Numbered from the stretch's first letter, positions 12,440 to 23,846 are shown. The stretch: 64,000 nt of DNA from Liolophura sinensis (GCF_032854445.1 NC_088305.1:31895645-31959644); one strand, 5' to 3'. Numbers and translations: made by a program. Notes: a model not told the origin generated them from the sequence alone.

Positions 12440-12700
12440 CACAAAGCCTAATTTATTGTTGTAAGTTTTCTCATTAACGTTACCGTATTCAGATGTACAG
12501 ATGTGAGGCAAGCTTTTTACTGGTGGCACTGCATGGTCGATGTCACATCGTAAAATCTGCCAAATCTTTTTGGAGGAATTGCTGATGAATTTTGTTGATA
12601 ATACAACGTTTTATGCACGTAAAGCTGTGCGGATTTGTGATGTTTTTACTGACGTTTCTATATTCACAACAAAAGCATTTGGATTGGTGCAAAATAACAC
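12440..12700 (+). repeat. Linker module (M8) copy 2
   Basis: GTAAGTTTTCTCATTA matches 3688-3703 exactly. Further on, CATCGTAAAATCTGCC and the region of ATACAACGTTTTATGCA, AAAGCT and CGGATTTGTGAT correspond to 3775-3865. No tandem expansion is present. Confidence 0.75.
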
Positions 12701-13630
12701 ACCTTCTGCTACGCACTGCTTTGTGCCTTGGTAATTCGTTTGCAAGACGTAACAAGTTACAGATCTCTTAAAGTTACACGGTGGCCCAAAATTTGGATTG
12801 TTAAACAAATTCTGATTCTGACGCCTTAATGAAATTTTAAAGTTCGTTCACAAACTAACTAAGTAAAAAATCATTGCGTATGTAGCTTGTACGAGCCCGG
12901 AGAAGTCTTGCTGTTATTCGAATTCAACACAAAGATGGCGGGCCATTTTGCCTCATTAATATTGATCTGGAAGGGTCCGAAGCATATGCATAGCTTTCGA
13001 AAAGTTCTGGTCAAAACATACATGTCCAGCGAAGTACCTTTGGGTGGTAGAAACAGCGACAGTGTGGTCTTACTATCTTTTCTACTCAATCGAAATGGCT
13101 CCATCTAAGTATTATACGGAAGATAATACATATTTTATCATAACTGGCATGCAATAAATAGTGGAAGTTTGACTAAAAATGCTACTTATAATGTTCTTAA
13201 TAACGGTTTTAAGGCCGATCGCTGCCGTCCACGAAGTAAGCTGCTGGTAAGCGGGAAGTTCAACAAGCACTGACTAAGCGACATCTTCGTGGTTCATGAG
13301 ATCCTTTTTTTTCTCCAATGTGCTCCACAATTCAAACTGACCACCAGTTAGAACGCTAGACTTTCTCAACCTGTCGAGCCTCCTTTTGCGCGATCCTGTC
13401 ACTACCAAGTGGTAAGTCCTTCTTTTACGCATGTAATCAGCCATGTTTACATGTCAAGTTTACTGAGCGCTGTGCACATGCGCCATTTACACTGAACTCA
13501 CAGCGCCTCATTTAAACATTCTGGCAGACTTTTCAATTTTGAACCATTTGCAATTAAACATCGCGGCATAGAATGGCATAAAATAAGGAGTCAAAGTCAT
13601 CATGAAATGATACGAGCATGGATAGGTTTC
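12701..13630. other. No recognised feature
   Basis: Overlapping ORFs at 12871-13108 on both strands have no recognisable domain. Confidence 0.5.
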
Positions 13631-13634
13631 ACAA

Positions 13635-13710
13635 TGCTAGGGATGAACAAAACAACAAAAAACACTTTGTACATAATGACTTATTCACAAGCTTTAGGAA
13701 GAGACTTCTC
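13635..13710. repeat. Left inverted terminal repeat of the Penelope-like element
   Basis: Reverse complement of 15389-15461 with few mismatches. The best block is 13661-13691. Confidence 0.9.
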
Positions 13711-13789
13711 TCACCATTATGTGTAGTGGTAAACTGCAAAGTGGCAGTAATCTGACATGGTATGTATACAGCTTGGAAAAAGCGACAAG

Positions 13790-14425
13790 ATGTCATGTCC
13801 GATAAACTCTCTGAACAACTAAGAACAGAAGTCTCTCGTACTTCGGTTCTCTATGGAGTACCTAAAATACACAAGTTTGGAACCCCCCGTTCGTCCTATT
13901 CTATCAATATTTGATAGCTACAATTACAAAGTGGCCAACTATTTAGCTGATCTCCTGAAATAAACTAGGCATCAATCTACCATGACCAAAGACAGTTTCT
14001 CATTCTGTAAATGGCTGCTCGCGAACAATGAACTTCAACTTACAAGTTCCTATACAGCTTTGGTGTTTCAGTGATCGTTACTATGAGCAAACTGATGGGG
14101 TCGCCATGGGGTCGCCATGGGGTCACCTCTGGCTGCATTTATGGCTGCTTTTTTCATGAACTTTTCTGCCTTCAATTTGTGCACAAACAGGACGTTACTC
14201 TTGCCCTGCTGAATACAAACGATATGTTGACGACACTTTCTTGGCTTTCAGCAGAGAAGATGATGTCAACAAATTTCTCGCATACCTTAACTCATTTCAC
14301 CCAAGTATCAAATTTACATCGGAACCTAAAACTAACCAGACTCTTCCTTTCCTAGACACTCTCATCTCAAAGACCAACACCACCACTGAAACAGCTATTT
14401 TCAGGAAACCCACGAACAGTAGATG
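13790..14425 (+). pseudogene. Penelope-type reverse transcriptase fragment
   Basis: Successive plus-strand frames give LYGVPKIHKFGTP followed by RPILSIFDSYNYKVANYLAD (the Penelope K-hallmark region), then YYEQTDGVAMGSPLAAFMA. The catalytic RYVDDTFLAFSREDDVNKFL starts near 14218, and PFLDTLISKTNTTTETAIFRKP ends near 14412. The family signature is the DGVAMGSPL, YVDDTF and FLDTLI series, which are all present. A short tandem duplication of GGGTCGCCATGG at 14098-14121 breaks the frame next to GVAMGSPL, and stops lie between the blocks. The copy cannot make an enzyme. In live elements this domain copies the RNA at a nicked DNA end. Confidence 0.9.
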
Positions 14426-14639
14426 AAGTAGTTTTATACCCAGCATCCACAAAATCCACCTTATCGGGAAATTACTTCACAAATCTTGGCAGCTCATATA
14501 AATTTTTCACTTACAATTGCAACATCCTAAGAAAACCTTACAAGAGAATAAATTTTCACAGTATTTAATTGACCAAACCATTAGACAATTTCTAGACAAC
14601 AAATTCAAACCCAAGGTAGAGAAATTAAAACTTTGGCCC

Positions 14640-15120
14640 TGAAAAGAAACTTATCTATCTAAATTACCACATCTTGGACCAATCACAAACCAGCTTCACG
14701 GTGACCTGAAAAGTCTTAACAAACTCTTTCCCTGTACCAAAATTGTTTTAATTTGCGAAAATAAATATGACATAAGCTCTGTCTTTCCTTTCAAAGACAG
14801 AGATAAACCTGGACTCGGAAGAAAATTCGTGTACAGAATCATCTGTGAGGAATGCTCTACATGTTCTGAATGTACAGACACCTAACTGACAGGTTACTTG
14901 TACACGACGTCTGCAGCTCTAAATATAAATTCTCTGCTGTAGGTGACAACTGCCTCAAAACCGGGCATAGTCCACACAAACTCAAGCACAAAACTCTTGA
15001 TTACAGTTCAAGCGATTGCCAACTGAGAGTAAATAAGTCAATGTATACAGCCAAACACAAGCCTTCCCTGGACAACATGACCTCCTCAGCACCATTATTT
15101 TTATCCAATGTTTATAAATA
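14640..15120 (+). pseudogene. Penelope C-terminal region (GIY-YIG-like remnant)
   Basis: Frames read PYLGPITNQLHGDLKSLN, then VFPFKDRDKPGLGRKFVYR, IICEECSTCSEC, and after a stop and frame change NCLKTGHSPHKLKHKTLDYS and MYTAKHKPSLD. This order (VYxxxCxxC, TGH, then KHKPSLN-like) is what follows the RT in Penelope elements that carry a GIY-YIG nuclease. The catalytic GIY/YIG segment itself cannot be read in this copy. Stops at 14882 and elsewhere make it a pseudogene. Confidence 0.75.
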
Positions 15121-15388
15121 ATTGTATACATGTAATGGATCTTCATGATTCTGTTTTTTTTTTGTTTCTACACAATATACACAAAGCCGACCAACGTGAT
15201 TTTTTTTCTTTTTCTGTACATACCCTTGTTTTTCTTTTGGTACTCTGGATTGTAAGCCCTGTGTTATTGTTTCACTCAGGTGACTATATTGTTTCACTCA
15301 GGTCACAGTTGCAGGCTTTTATGTGTTTTTGTCATTTCCAAGCTGTAGATATACCATGTGACATTATTGCCTCTGCGCCTGATAAGTG

Positions 15389-15461
15389 GAGAAGTCTCTT
15401 CTGAAATCTTGTGAATAAGTCATTATGTACAAAGTGTTCGTCGTTTTGTTTATTACTAGCA
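15389..15461. repeat. Right inverted terminal repeat of the Penelope-like element
   Basis: Pairs with 13635-13710. Just inside it the sequence CTGATAAG...GAAAT...GTC resembles a decayed hammerhead ribozyme core (see findings). Confidence 0.9.
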
Positions 15462-15724
15462 AAGTCTGTCCTCCTAAGTGAAAAAGAAGAGTATTTCTTG
15501 ATACTACCAAAGGCTAGCTAAACTCATTTACACGTGACTAACAACCAGAAGTCAAAAACAACAAGCTTTCTGATATTCAACATTTAGTGTAGCAAGTTTG
15601 TTTGCCTAAAAGATTAGTACCGCCATAATAATACAAACAGCAGTTTGGGTCACATGTCTGTTGTTCTACACGACAAAGGCAGCACTGTCGGAAGTAGAAC
15701 AATGTCTACCACGTCCAAATGTTC

Positions 15725-15990
15725 CACTTGAACGATTGACCTAATTTAATCCAGGCTGTCAAGGGGTTGGCCGAATAACCCACAAGGCAATTACATCTAC
15801 CATAAATCAATGTGAGCTTGCCCTCGGATTATCCAATCTGCCAGTATAGCTGTGAACTCCGTGATTTGTAGGCCAAGAAGGGCTAACCTGATGTACATTA
15901 CGAGCCGGTGGAGACGTAAAGTTCATTTAACGTACGCTGTTGCCTGTTAATCTCTGTTTCTCTCAATAAATGACTTCACCAATGTACAGG
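15725..15990 (+). repeat. Linker module (M9) copy
   Basis: Closely matches 4180-4440: GACCTAATTTAATC, GGCCGAATAACCCACAAGG and the terminal TCTCTCAATAAATGACTT. Confidence 0.78.
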
Positions 15991-16111
15991 AAACGGTATC
16001 TTTGTGTTGGTCCCTCGTACTGAACCCAACACTGCCTGTGGTGTGCTACGGTGGCTGAGATATAGGGGAATGAATGACATGCCTGCAGTAATACAAAAGA
16101 TTACATCATAG

Positions 16112-16225
16112 ATGACCGCTGCGCAATGACCCAGTCGCCTCTCACCAGTGCCGTTGCCTGGCTTTTTCTCCGTCCATGTGTGGAGAGCACCTATTCAATA
16201 AAAAATAAATAAATAAATAAATAAA
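16112..16225 (+). mobile_element. SINE-A remnant with deletions
   Basis: Retains GCGCAATGACCCAG, CTCTCACCAGTGC and TTTCTCCGTCCATGTGTGGA, and ends in an AATAAATAAATA tail. Most of the conserved central body is deleted. Confidence 0.6.
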
Positions 16226-16385
16226 CATCACAGAGAGTAGAGCCAAAGCTGCGGCGACAACAAACGTAAGTGGGGAAGTATTGCTTTATGTCATTTTGCT
16301 TCTCAAATTTCTAAATACTAATAATTTAGGCTACCCCTAACACCATAGCTTGGTCACAGAACTCAAGAAAATATCAGGTATTTAT

Positions 16386-16665
16386 AACGGTTGTCTTCGG
16401 TTATCAGGTTATAACGTCTGTCTTGAGTAATCGGGTGAATGCTTGTCTTCGGTTATCATGTGATTATAACGTCTGTCTTCGGTTGCAAAGTGATTATGGC
16501 GTCTGTCTTTGGTTACAAAGTGATTATAACGTTTGTTTTTGGTTACGAAGTGATTATAACGTCTGCTTTCGGTTACCGAGTGATTACAACGTTTGTCAAA
16601 GATTACCAAGTGATTATAACATTTGTCTTCGGTTAGGAAGTGATAATAATGTCTGTCTTCCAGTG
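16386..16665. repeat. 30-bp tandem array, about 9 units
   Basis: Unit GGTTAYNAAGTGATTATAAC plus GTCTGTCTTC, repeating every 30 bases (e.g. 16451, 16481, 16511). Because 30 is divisible by 3, all frames stay open (10-aa repeats such as SDYNVCLRLQ), which explains the 60-118 aa ORFs on both strands. Confidence 0.93.
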
Positions 16666-16820
16666 TCCCCAACCATCCGATACGAAAAAAGGTAGGCACT
16701 GAGAAAATTCCGTTACCAAAATACACCGAAGTCCAACGGCCAAAAATAATTCTAAATGCAACCAAATTAAAAGAGTGTCAACCACAAAACGAACAAACAA
16801 ATCAGCAACGAGTGGTGTTG

Positions 16821-19515
16821 GTGTGCATTCACGACGGTTATCCATTGTGACACCATTTGCCATCCTCAGTAACCGTCAGTGCTTGATGTGCATTCACGAC
16901 GGTTATCCATTGTGACACCATTTGCCATCCTCAGTATCCGTCAGTTCTTGGTGTGCATTCACGACGGTTATACATTGTGACACAATTTGCCATCCTCAGT
17001 AACTGTCAGTTCTTGGTGTGCATTCACGACGGTTAGCCATTGTGACACCAATTGCCATCCTCAGTAACTGTCAGTTCTTGGTGTGCATTCACGACGGTTA
17101 GCCATTGTGACACCAATTGCCATCCTCAGTAACCGTCAGTTCTTGGTGTGCATGTACGACGGTTATCCATTGTGACACCAATTGCCATCCTCAGTAACCG
17201 TCAGTTCTTGGTGTGCATTCAGGACGGTTATCCATTGTGACACCATTTGCCATCCTCAGTAACAATCAGTTCTTAGTGTGCATTCACGACGGTTATCCAT
17301 TGTGACACCATTTGCCATCCTCAGTAACCGTCAGTTCTTGGTGTGCATTCAGGACGGTTAGCCATTGTGACACGATTTGCCATCCTCAGTAACCGTCAGT
17401 TCTTGGTGTGCATTCACGACGGTTAGCCATTGTGACACGATTTGCCATCCTCAGTATCCGTCAGTTCTTGGTGTGCATTCACGACGGTTATCCATTGTGA
17501 CACCAATTGCCATCCTCAGTAACCGTCAGTTCTTGGTGTGCATTCACGACGGTTAGCCATTGTGACACCATTTGCCATCCTCAGTAACAGTCAGTTCTTG
17601 GTGTGCATTCAGGACGGTTATCCATTGTGACACCAATTGCCATCCTCAGTAACCGTCAGTTCTTGGTGTGCATTCAGGACGGTTAGCCATTGTGACACCA
17701 ATTGCCATCCTCAGTAACCGTCAGTTCTTAGTGTGCATGTACGACGGTTATCCATTGTGACACCAATTGCCATCCTCAGTAACCGTCAGTTCTTGGTGTG
17801 CATTCAGGACGGTTAGCCATTGTGACACCATTTGCCATCCTCAGTAACAATCAGTTCTTGGTGTGCATTCACGACGGTTATCCATTGTGACACCATTTGC
17901 CATCCTCAGTATCCGTCAGTTCTTGGTGTGCATTCACGACGGTTATCCATTGTGACACAATTTGCCATCCTCAGTAACTGTCAGTTCTTGGTGTGCATTC
18001 ACGACGGTTACCCATTGTGACACCAATTGCCATCCTCGGTAACCGTCAGTTCTTGGTGTGCATTCAGGACGGTTAGCCATTGTGACACCATTTGCCATCC
18101 TCAGTAACAGTCAGTTCTTGGTGTGCATTCACGACGGTTATCCATTGTGACACCATTTGCCATCCTCAGTAACCGTCAGTTCTTGGTGTGCATTCAGGAC
18201 GGTTAGCCATTGTGACACGATTTGCCATCCTCAGTATCCGTCAGTTCTTCGTGTGCATTCAGGACGGTTATCCATTGTGACACCAATTGCCATCCTCAGT
18301 AACCGTCAGTTCTTGGTGTGCATTCACGACGGTTAGCCATTGTGACACAATTTGCCATCCTCAGTAACAGTCAGTTCTTGGTGTGCATTCACGACGGTTA
18401 TCCATTGTGACACCAATTGCCATCCTCAGTAGCCGTCAGTTCTTGGTGTGCATTCAGGACGGTTAGCCACTGTGACACCAATTGCCATCCTCAGTAACCG
18501 TCAATTCTTGGTGTGCATGTACGACGGTTACCCATTGTGACACCAATTGCCATCCTCAGTATCCGTCAGTTCTTGGTGTGCATTCACGACGGTTATCCAT
18601 TGTGACACCAATTGCCATCCTCAGTAACTGTCAGTTCTTGGTGTGCATTCACGACGGTTAGCCATTGTGACACCAATTGCCATCCTCAGTAACAGTCAGT
18701 TCTTGGTGTGCATTCACGACGGTTATCCATTGTGACACCATTTGCCATCCTCAGTAACCGTCAGTTCTTGGTGTGCATTCACGACGGTTAGCCATTGTGA
18801 CACCATTTGCCATCCTCAGTAACAGTCAGTTCTTGGTGTGCATTCACGACGGTTAGCCATTGTGACACAATTTGCCATCCTCAGTATCCGTCAGTTCTTG
18901 GTGTGCATTCACGACGGTTATCCATTGTGACACCAATTGCCATCCTCGGTAACCGTCAGTTCTTGGTGTGCATGCACGACGGTTAGCCATTGTGGCACCA
19001 TTTGACATCCTCAGTAACAGTCAGTTCTTGGTGTGCATTCGCTACGGTTAGCCATTGTGACACCATTTGCCATCCTCAGTATCCGTCAGTGCTTGATGTG
19101 CATTCAGGACGGTTATCCATTGTGACACCATTTGTCATCCTCAGTAACCGTCAGTTCTTGGTGTGCATTCACGACGGTTATCCATTGTGGCACCATTTGA
19201 CATCCTCAGTAACCGTCAGTTCTTGGTGTGCATTCACGACGGTTATCCATTGTGACACGATTTGCCATCCTCAGTAACCGTCAGTTCTTGGTGTGCATTC
19301 GCGACGGTTAGCCATTGTGACACCAATTGCCATCCTCAGTAACCGTCAGTTCTTGGTGTGCATTCACGACGGTTAGCCATCGTGACACCATTTGCCATCC
19401 TCAGTAACCTACAGTTCTTGGTGTGCATTCGCGACGGTTAGCCATTGTGACACCATTTGCCATCCTCAGTAACTGTTAGTTCTTGGTGTGCATTCGCGAC
19501 GGTTAGCCATTGTGT
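16821..19515. repeat. 65-bp satellite array, 41 periods without an indel
   Basis: Landmark GACGGTTA begins at 16834 and the last GGTTA is at 19501; the first and last GGTTA (16836, 19501) are 2665 bases apart, exactly 41 x 65. Units vary only by substitution, at a few fixed sites (GGTTATCC/GGTTAGCC, AACCGTC/AACAGTC/ATCCGTC, CACCATTT/CACCAATT). Each unit contains an inverted repeat, GACGGTTA and TAACCGTC, separated by 29 bases. Period 65 is not a multiple of 3, so it is not a coding repeat. Confidence 0.97.
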
Positions 19516-20514
19516 TACTGCCATAATTGGGTTACTGCTTATTTTCGCCGGTGTAAAAGCGTCGTTTTTATTTGTTATGTTTGTATGGCACGTGGATTTC
19601 GGGAGCTGCGCAATCTGTATTACGAAATTAAAATCACCATGATTCCACGGAATTTTTACCATTATGTTCGCACGTGCACAGACTAAAAAAAGTTAACTTA
19701 CGTTTGGTTTTATTCTAATTGTTTATGTAAATGTTTTAATAGCAACGACTTATACGCACGTACCTAAAGCCCTGTTTTCCTGAAAAACCAATATTTTGAT
19801 TACGTGGAAAGATACAAAGGGTAATATAAATTGTCAACTAAGTTTTATGGGCTGATTCGCGGAGATGACATTAGATGAATATCTTTCCCAACAGCAGCAG
19901 ACGCCATCGTTGCTCTCTCGGAGACAGATGTCTTACCCCTCTGTTGCTTTTCCGAGGGCTGTTACTTTAAAGGCATCTCCATTACTACAAGGCAATATCG
20001 ATTTGTTATACACCGTTTAACGAACAAAAATGTAATCTATAAAACCGACCGTTTCCGGATCTAGCTTGGGTTGTGCATTCCCCATCATCCGATATCCCAT
20101 TACCAGCAGAAAAACACAGCTGACATGAGAACGAAGTGACATTAATATTCCGGTACAACGGTTTCTCCACCCGGGGATTATAGGCTCAGTTTCTTGTCGG
20201 GTTCATGAGCAGTGGTGATTTATCTCGTAAACTAAATCACACAGTAAGTCAACTAGAAAACCAATTATCGCTGTCACCGGAAGTTGACAGGAAACTTGGC
20301 CGACGTTGTGTGCGGAATAGATAACATCAATATGCCGTGACCTTATATCTAGTCATCTGTTTTCAAAGTAAGTGAATTAGTTCTAATTGACAACTAGCAG
20401 GTTTGACGGAAAAACAGATATTTATAATTATTTGAAAATTTTCGTTCCTCATTCTGTGATACCCCAGTTTGAAACCGGGATTGTCTAGTAGTAATATTTA
20501 CAGCCTATGACTAC

Positions 20515-20640
20515 AGCATATAGAGTAAAACAAAACAGCCATGACAATCTGATAGATTTCAAATTGCCTCACATAACAGGTGAAATAACCTCTTGTCTGT
20601 GCGCATCAGGAATAGGCTGACGTGAACGGTTTAATATTAG
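20515..20640 (+). repeat. Left end of long-TIR transposon family
   Basis: GACTACAGCATATAGAGTAAAAC, then GCCATGACAATCTGATAG and CTCACATAACAGGTGAAATA. It matches 53965-54100 including the outer GACTACAGCATA. Confidence 0.7.
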
Positions 20641-21357
20641 GGATTTATACTTTGCTAGCACCATGGCTGAAAGAGTCTGCCCAAAAGTGAAACTGTGATT
20701 ATGAAAAAGTAAAACTCACATATGCGCCAAAAGTTGTTGTTTTGGCCCTGTGGTTAACGACGTTTCATAGCGGTTTCAATCCTTTCAGCTGTGGAGTGCA
20801 GGGATAAGGAGAAAACCAAGGTTTTGCCTGTCCTGTCCTGCCAACATTATTTCGACGTTTCTTCCTTACCTTTCACATTTCAATGAAATAGAAATCCGCC
20901 ATTGTGCCACCATTAAAGGCGGATGTCGAACTTCATTGCAGTATGTAAGACGGAAAGCTACGTCAATTCTGTCAACGAAGATTGGCGAAACGAATGTGAC
21001 AACGACTTTTCTTCCAAAATAGAAAGGCTGTAAACACAATTTACTGAAATCTTGTGATGAACTTTAATTTTCTTTGCACTTTTTTGAAGTCAATATCGCG
21101 TTTGTGTATTTTAAACAAATTTTAGTTATCCATAATTTTGGTTTTAGTTTGCAAAGATTGCCAAGTAGTCATAACATGTGATGTGTTAATATACATTCAG
21201 GCTTATTATGATTTTACTGACAGCTAGAGTAAAAATTGGGATTAAGTTGGTTTACACTCACATGACCTTTCCTCGTTACAACATATGTGATTACTACAGC
21301 ATTCTGAGATTATAAATAATGAACTTGAAAAAAAAGATGATTGCCGATTGAACATCC

Positions 21358-21576
21358 TTTTATTTATTTATTTATTTCACTGGTTGACGCCGTACTCATT
21401 GTGCGTTATGGCTATAGGAAAACAAGCACTGCCTCGGGAGCTGCACGACTATCCGCTGGCATACCTTCCCACGTACGACCGGTGAGGGAAGCCGACAAAA
21501 GCTGGAGCGGCCGCATAGTTAAGAGGCCCCGGAGTCACTGCGCTTCTTTATGTTACCTACTCGGCTACGGAGGCCA
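21358..21576 (-). mobile_element. SINE-A copy, diverged, near full length
   Basis: Minus strand: head GGCCTCCGTAGCCGAGTAGG, then CGCAGTGACTCCGGGGCC and CCAGCTTTTGTCGGCTTCC, to the tail of TAAATAAATAAATAAA. The 162-aa ORF at 21341-21829 runs through this SINE into the linker and is not a gene. Confidence 0.8.
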
Positions 21577-21948
21577 CTATAGCTTTTATACTGGTTACTT
21601 CGAGACAAATTACAATGGTACAGTATGGAGAATGGTAAAATCCCCTTATAAAAGGTTTAATTACACTTGGATGAATCCTTTTGTTTTCCAAAGGGGTCCA
21701 AAAGGAGAGAGAAATAGGCCACTTGGGTCATTGACGCAATTTGATTTAAGCTATCCACAGGTTAGCCCAATGACGGGGCAGTTCTGTTCTCTCTTTATCA
21801 ACGTGAGCTCGCCCTTGGATTATCCCTAGCTACTCGTAAGCTGTCAGTCCCACACTGGACAAGAGTGGTTAACTTTTTGTGTATTATAGTTCCCAGAGAA
21901 ATGTAATTACCGTGTGCCTTTGGTTATGAACTATTTTGTTCCTCAATA

Positions 21949-22000
21949 AAGAAGTCTACTATATTTCTTGATTACAATCAAGAAATATAGTAGACTTCTT
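21949..22000. repeat. Near-perfect 52-bp palindrome
   Basis: Arms 21949-21973 and 21976-22000 are exact reverse complements over 25 bases with only AC between them. It sits directly after the CCTCAATAA end of linker M9; other M9 copies have no palindrome there. Confidence 0.97.
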
Positions 22001-22500
22001 GGTATTTTATTTACTCTAAACATACATGTAAGTATATTTAACTTCCGCTTCGACTGTTTACACACTAGTAAGAGCTCATTGGTAAATATGGCTCAGCTCA
22101 TGGAGCGTTAAATCAGAGCAACGACGTCACTTACAGTAATCTGTTCTCTGCGCACGATGACACATTTATTCACCTTCAAACCGTAGTAATACATTATTAC
22201 GATCGGAGATGACGCGCTAACAACATCACTCGTGTAAGATCTTGGTTATCTCACAGGGATTCAGCACGTTTTTCTTCTTTTCGGAAGAGAAACGAGTTCA
22301 CCAGAAAAGAACATATGGCCACTTGAACCACTAGCCTAATATAACCTTCGCTATGAACTGGTTTGTCGAATAGTCCACGTGATAATTATGCCCCCCCCCC
22401 ACCCCCTGCTCCCGTCCCCATAACTTAATGTAAACTTGACCTCAGTGCATAGCTAGTCGCTGATAAGCTGCCATTACAAGGATGAGCCCTGTAATCTCCT

Positions 22501-22689
22501 GTGGTTGAAATTGTTATAAACCAACTTTGCTTAATTGATTGATTTATTCTATTAATTTTGGTGCCAGAGTTTAGAACATGTCTGCATGTCTACATATGCC
22601 TATGTGACAGTGCATACAACAGAATTGGTAAAGTGTTCGACACCGAGGTAGGTCATTCTTAAAATCATAAGTACGTCGATATTGTCCCC
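22501..22689. other. Linker between alpha and beta, copy 2
   Basis: Low similarity to the other alpha-beta linkers; nothing else recognised. Confidence 0.4.
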
Positions 22690-23840
22690 ATTCTGGTCCA
22701 AGAAGTATTGATTACAAAAAATGAAAAATCTCACAAAGCGCACTGGTTAATTTATTTGGGGTGATGGGAGATTTTTGCAGGCGTCTTCAGATGCATCTGT
22801 TTTCGACCAGCGCCTGGCGCCATTGTTGTTCAAACAGAGCCAGATGTCTGACCTTCGCTCTCCCTTTAGTTTAGACGTTTACCTCAAAATCAACTCCACT
22901 GGAGGCCAATATCGATTTGTTCAACGATTTGTTTAACGTACAAAAAATGGACTCAAGAAATCCGAGCTATTCCGGACTTCGGCTGGATGGTGAATTTCGG
23001 ATCACCCGATATTTCATTTCTGGGATAAAGAACACCCAACGTGAGGGTGATATTCTGGGCTTACGGTTTTCTCTTTTTCAGGACCAGTTTCATGTATTTC
23101 TCGGGACTAATAAGGATGTTTATCGCTAAATCTCGCGTTAATCCAGTAAGAAAACTGATTGTCCCTCTCACCGGACATCCGGTAAGCTTTCTGTTTTCAA
23201 ACAATGTGTATTTGTTCTACTTCGTTATCAACAGGTTGACGAAGACAGTATCCATGGATGCATTCCTTTACCATTGCTTGTTAGTGCATACAATAAGTAA
23301 ATACAAGCTGACAGCTGTTCATCTACTTAAAAATCCGGTATATTCATTTATTCACGGAAGTTTTTTACTTTTTGGAGACTTTGTACGATGTTCTTTGTCC
23401 AGGAGTAAAAGTTTTTTTGGAAATAATACAATTCTGTTTTTACAGTGATGAATATGACAAAAGTTTTAAAGTAACCAAATGACTAAAGCTTAAATTCGCG
23501 CATGCGTGTTTACAGAGGGTCTGTTTAGGACATTCTCTTAAATACTTTAGCGCTCCGGCTGGTTTATCACTTTGTTTCGTTTCACCCAGTTTCAAGATTC
23601 TTCTATTTCCAAATGCAGTTATGGATCTTTTGGCGCACGTGATGTTTCAGTTCGTTTGTCTTGCTGTTCCTATGGATGTTTCGTGGCACATATAGATTAC
23701 TTTCGCTTAGTTTATCATTACTGGTCATTAATGATAATGACCAGTAATTACATTACCAGTTTCCTCATGTACACGATCAGTATAGGAAAGCAAGCCCGTT
23801 CATATGACATATATGAATCTTTCATCCTACAGTACAGCTG
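22690..23840 (+). repeat. Beta module copy 2
   Basis: Matches 10531-11500 and 27080-27960: AATATCGATTTGTTCAACG, TTTTTTACTTTTTGGAGACTTT, CCAGGAGTAAAAG. Its 3' part (CACATAT/GATTAC, AGTATAGGAAAGCAA, CTACAGTACAGCTGTTGTA) matches 11240-11480 and 30060-30130. The ORFs at 22917-23955 are not conserved between copies. Confidence 0.8.
23717..23748. repeat. Hairpin, 14-bp perfect arms, 4-base loop
   Basis: ATTACTGGTCATTA, loop ATGA, TAATGACCAGTAAT. It is inserted within the beta 3' part; the equivalent position near 11272 has TATCATTTTAGTTG with no hairpin. Confidence 0.95.
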
Positions 23841-23846
23841 TTGTAA

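Larger units (their letters stand above)
13635..15461 (+). mobile_element. Penelope-like retroelement, degraded, with inverted terminal repeats
   Basis: The central region encodes decayed Penelope-type reverse transcriptase and a C-terminal region like the GIY-YIG endonuclease (separate entries). Both ends carry the same sequence in inverted orientation: 13635-13710 and the reverse complement of 15389-15461, sharing for example AACACTTTGTACATAATGAC and TTATTCACAAG. Penelope-like elements are known for terminal repeats in direct or inverted orientation, so this fits the family. At about 1.83 kb it is shorter than a full element, because the N-terminal part of the ORF is missing. It lies between linker modules of the large repeat. 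Confidence 0.88.
19670..22500 (+). repeat. Alpha module copy U3 with linkers
   Basis: Left-end remnant 19690-19760, alpha core 19790-20340 (CAGATGTCTTACCCCTCTGT, GGCTGTTACTTTAAAGGC), a second left-end copy 20515-20640, a SINE insertion, linker M9 21730-21950 and linker M5 22195-22500 (ATTACGATCGGAGATGACGC). The order equals that of U2, so the two are homologous blocks. The SINE at 21358 is absent from U2 and so was probably inserted later. Confidence 0.8.

Noticed and set aside
16409-16765. 118-aa ORF with HYYHFLTEDKCYNHL-like repeats
   Set aside because: A product of the 30-bp tandem array, whose period is a multiple of three.
16821-19515. CRISPR array
   Set aside because: The whole 65-bp period is repeated; there are no unrelated spacers.
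21341-21829. 162-aa ORF, the longest in the window
   Set aside because: Its first half is the reverse of a SINE-A copy and the second half is linker M9, which is not open in the other copies.
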